Of a stretch of 5,313 nucleotides of DNA, positions 4,337-5,313 are shown piece by piece. The notes below the pieces were generated by a model that saw only the letters and a program-made list of their open reading frames with translations, was not told where the DNA came from and made no database searches. A program made the position numbers and the translations under genes. The stretch is from an uncultured Clostridiaceae bacterium (GTDB lineage: Bacteria > Bacillota > Clostridia > Clostridiales > Oxobacteraceae), in assembly GCA_937900065.1 (NCBI GenBank), contig CALCDS010000294.1, positions 1 to 5,313 on the forward strand, in the 5' to 3' direction. Within the stretch, counting starts at the first letter, position 1. Each line of letters begins with the position of its first letter.

Positions 4337-5215
4337 ATGAAAATTTTATTTATTGTAAATCCGGTAGCAGGTAAAGGACTTGCAAAACGCCTGGTTCCCG
4401 AAATCGAAAGAAAGATGCAGTCTGTTGCAAATGCATCATTTGATATAAGGTATACTGAAAGAGTGGGGCATGCTACCGATATTGCGAGATATGGAGCGAA
4501 TAGTGGTTACGATATTATTTATGCGGTCGGAGGAGATGGTACGGTCAACGAAGTTGCAAATGGACTTGTTGGCAGTGATTCTGCGCTTGCAATATTACCC
4601 GGAGGCTCGGGAAATGATTTTATAAGAACAGTTGATGGAAAAGTCAATGGTGACAATATCATAAGGGATACTATATATGGGACCAAAAAGTTGATCGATG
4701 TTGGGATAATAAATGGAAGGTATTTCATAAATATAGCGAGTGTAGGTTTTGATGCTGAAGTCGTGCTTGAGACCCAGCGTTTTAAGAAGTTCAATCTTTC
4801 CGGAAGTGCATCATACATAGCAGGTTTAATAAGTACGATTTTTACGGGAAAGTCCAGCAAAGTAAAGATTAAAATAGGGGACAAGGTTATTGAAAGCGAA
4901 ATACTGCTTTCAGCAGTGGCAAATGGCAGATATTATGGAGGCGGCATGAAACCAACACCTGATGCAGTATTTGATGATGGATTGTTTGATATTTGCGTTA
5001 TACGAAAACTGCCGAGAATTAAAATGCTTTTTCTTTTTCCGGAGTTTATAAAGGGTAAACATGCTAAATTTAAAGAAGTGAGCTTTTATAGATCGAAAAA
5101 AGTATCCATAGAGTCTGATGATCCCATTGCAATCAATGCTGACGGGGAAGTGTGGAGGGACAGGAAAGTAAATTTTGAAATAGTTAAAAACGGGCTCTAT
5201 GTTATGATACCGTAA
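4337..5215 (+). CDS. Diacylglycerol/lipid kinase, YegS/BmrU/DagK family
   Basis: This 292-residue protein has the usual length for the family that phosphorylates diacylglycerol or related lipids with ATP at the inner face of the membrane. In Gram-positives such enzymes return diacylglycerol from lipoteichoic acid synthesis to phosphatidic acid. Motifs in order are NPVAGKG (8-14), the nucleotide-binding GGDGTVNEVANGL (65-77), LPGGSGNDFIR (87-97), DVGIINGRYFINIASVGFDA (121-140), GGGMKPTPDAVFDDGLFDI (201-219), and a C-terminal INADGE (266-271). That last motif supplies the conserved Asp-Gly-Glu of the active-site region. No transmembrane segment is seen, which fits a peripheral enzyme. The ATG follows GTGGGGGT (4324-4331) by 5 bases, and an in-frame TAA just upstream rules out an earlier start. 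The exact lipid substrate (diacylglycerol, sphingosine-like or undecaprenol) cannot be told, so no gene symbol is given. Confidence 0.92.
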   Translation: MKILFIVNPVAGKGLAKRLVPEIERKMQSVANASFDIRYTERVGHATDIARYGANSGYDIIYAVGGDGTVNEVANGLVGSDSALAILPGGSGNDFIRTVDGKVNGDNIIRDTIYGTKKLIDVGIINGRYFINIASVGFDAEVVLETQRFKKFNLSGSASYIAGLISTIFTGKSSKVKIKIGDKVIESEILLSAVANGRYYGGGMKPTPDAVFDDGLFDICVIRKLPRIKMLFLFPEFIKGKHAKFKEVSFYRSKKVSIESDDPIAINADGEVWRDRKVNFEIVKNGLYVMIP

Positions 5216-5231
5216 ATACATAAAATGACGA

Positions 5232-5288
5232 TGTTGATTTTGAGCATCCTCGTTTGCTTGCTCACTTGGATTGCTCAAAAAATCAACA
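5232..5288. repeat. Long imperfect inverted repeat after the lipid kinase gene
   Basis: The left arm 5232-5249 (TGTTGATTTTGAGCATCC) pairs along its length with the right arm 5268-5288 (GGATTGCTC then AAAAAATCAACA), leaving a 2-base and a 1-base bulge. The loop is 18 bases (5250-5267) and contains a second TGCTCA (5259-5264) that could pair alternatively with TGAGCA (5241-5246). It starts 17 bases after the kinase stop. Neither side carries a T-run after the stem, so it is not a classical terminator. It may be a dispersed repeat or a folded 3' end. Confidence 0.55.
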
Positions 5289-5313
5289 GTATTAACGTAT
5301 CAGTAGAAAAATT

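Noticed and set aside
4519..4884. 121-codon minus-strand frame opposite the lipid kinase
   Set aside because: It is a shadow of conserved kinase codons, with no ribosome site and no family resemblance.
4910..5278. 122-codon minus-strand frame starting MSNPSEQANEDAQNQ
   Set aside because: Most of it is antisense to the well-supported lipid kinase, and its N-terminus is made from the inverted repeat at 5232-5288. There is no ribosome site.
1..5313. tRNA, rRNA, CRISPR array, transposase or phage genes
   Set aside because: I looked for the TTCGA-type T-loop in a cloverleaf context, for regularly spaced direct repeats, and for transposase or integrase motifs. None was found.

Overview
The window looks like chromosomal DNA from a low-GC, Gram-positive, probably anaerobic member of the Clostridia (Bacillota). 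The signs are AT-rich intergenic regions, G-rich Shine-Dalgarno sites, canonical sigma-A promoters, a 6S RNA of the Firmicutes type, a c-di-AMP (ydaO/yuaA) riboswitch, and a SleB/CwlJ-type wall hydrolase carrying a LysM domain. I cannot name the species.

Layout, left to right. (1) Bases 1-42 hold the last codons of an unidentified gene. (2) A strong sigma-A promoter (80-108) drives a non-coding RNA that I identify as 6S RNA (about 121-308), with a hairpin terminator at 341-371. (3) A minus-strand gene (394-1653) encodes a membrane-anchored VanW-family protein. (4) After a 357-base gap come two small DUF378 membrane-protein genes that converge on one another: plus strand 2011-2217 and minus strand 2310-2507, with a hairpin between them. 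(5) About 700 bases without a long gene follow. The left part carries several inverted repeats of unknown role. The right part is the leader of the next gene: a sigma-A promoter (2902-2930), a possible 25-codon mini-ORF, and a c-di-AMP aptamer (about 3087-3220). (6) The leader runs into a secreted peptidoglycan hydrolase (3231-4082; PG-binding + LysM + SleB-like Hydrolase_2), followed by a 23-bp perfect hairpin. (7) A diacylglycerol/lipid kinase of the YegS/BmrU/DagK family (4337-5215) comes next, then a long imperfect inverted repeat at the window edge.

Much of the content concerns the cell envelope: a VanW-like protein, a wall hydrolase controlled by c-di-AMP, a lipid kinase and two tiny membrane proteins. 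The genes do not form one operon. Each has its own leader, they lie on both strands, and terminators or hairpins separate several of them. The best-supported regulatory unit is the riboswitch-hydrolase pair. Its pseudoknot strand appears to be the Shine-Dalgarno itself, so ligand binding should block translation directly. I found no clear sign of a wholly new system. The most unusual points are that riboswitch architecture, the mini-ORF upstream of it, the convergent DUF378 pair, and several unexplained inverted repeats.
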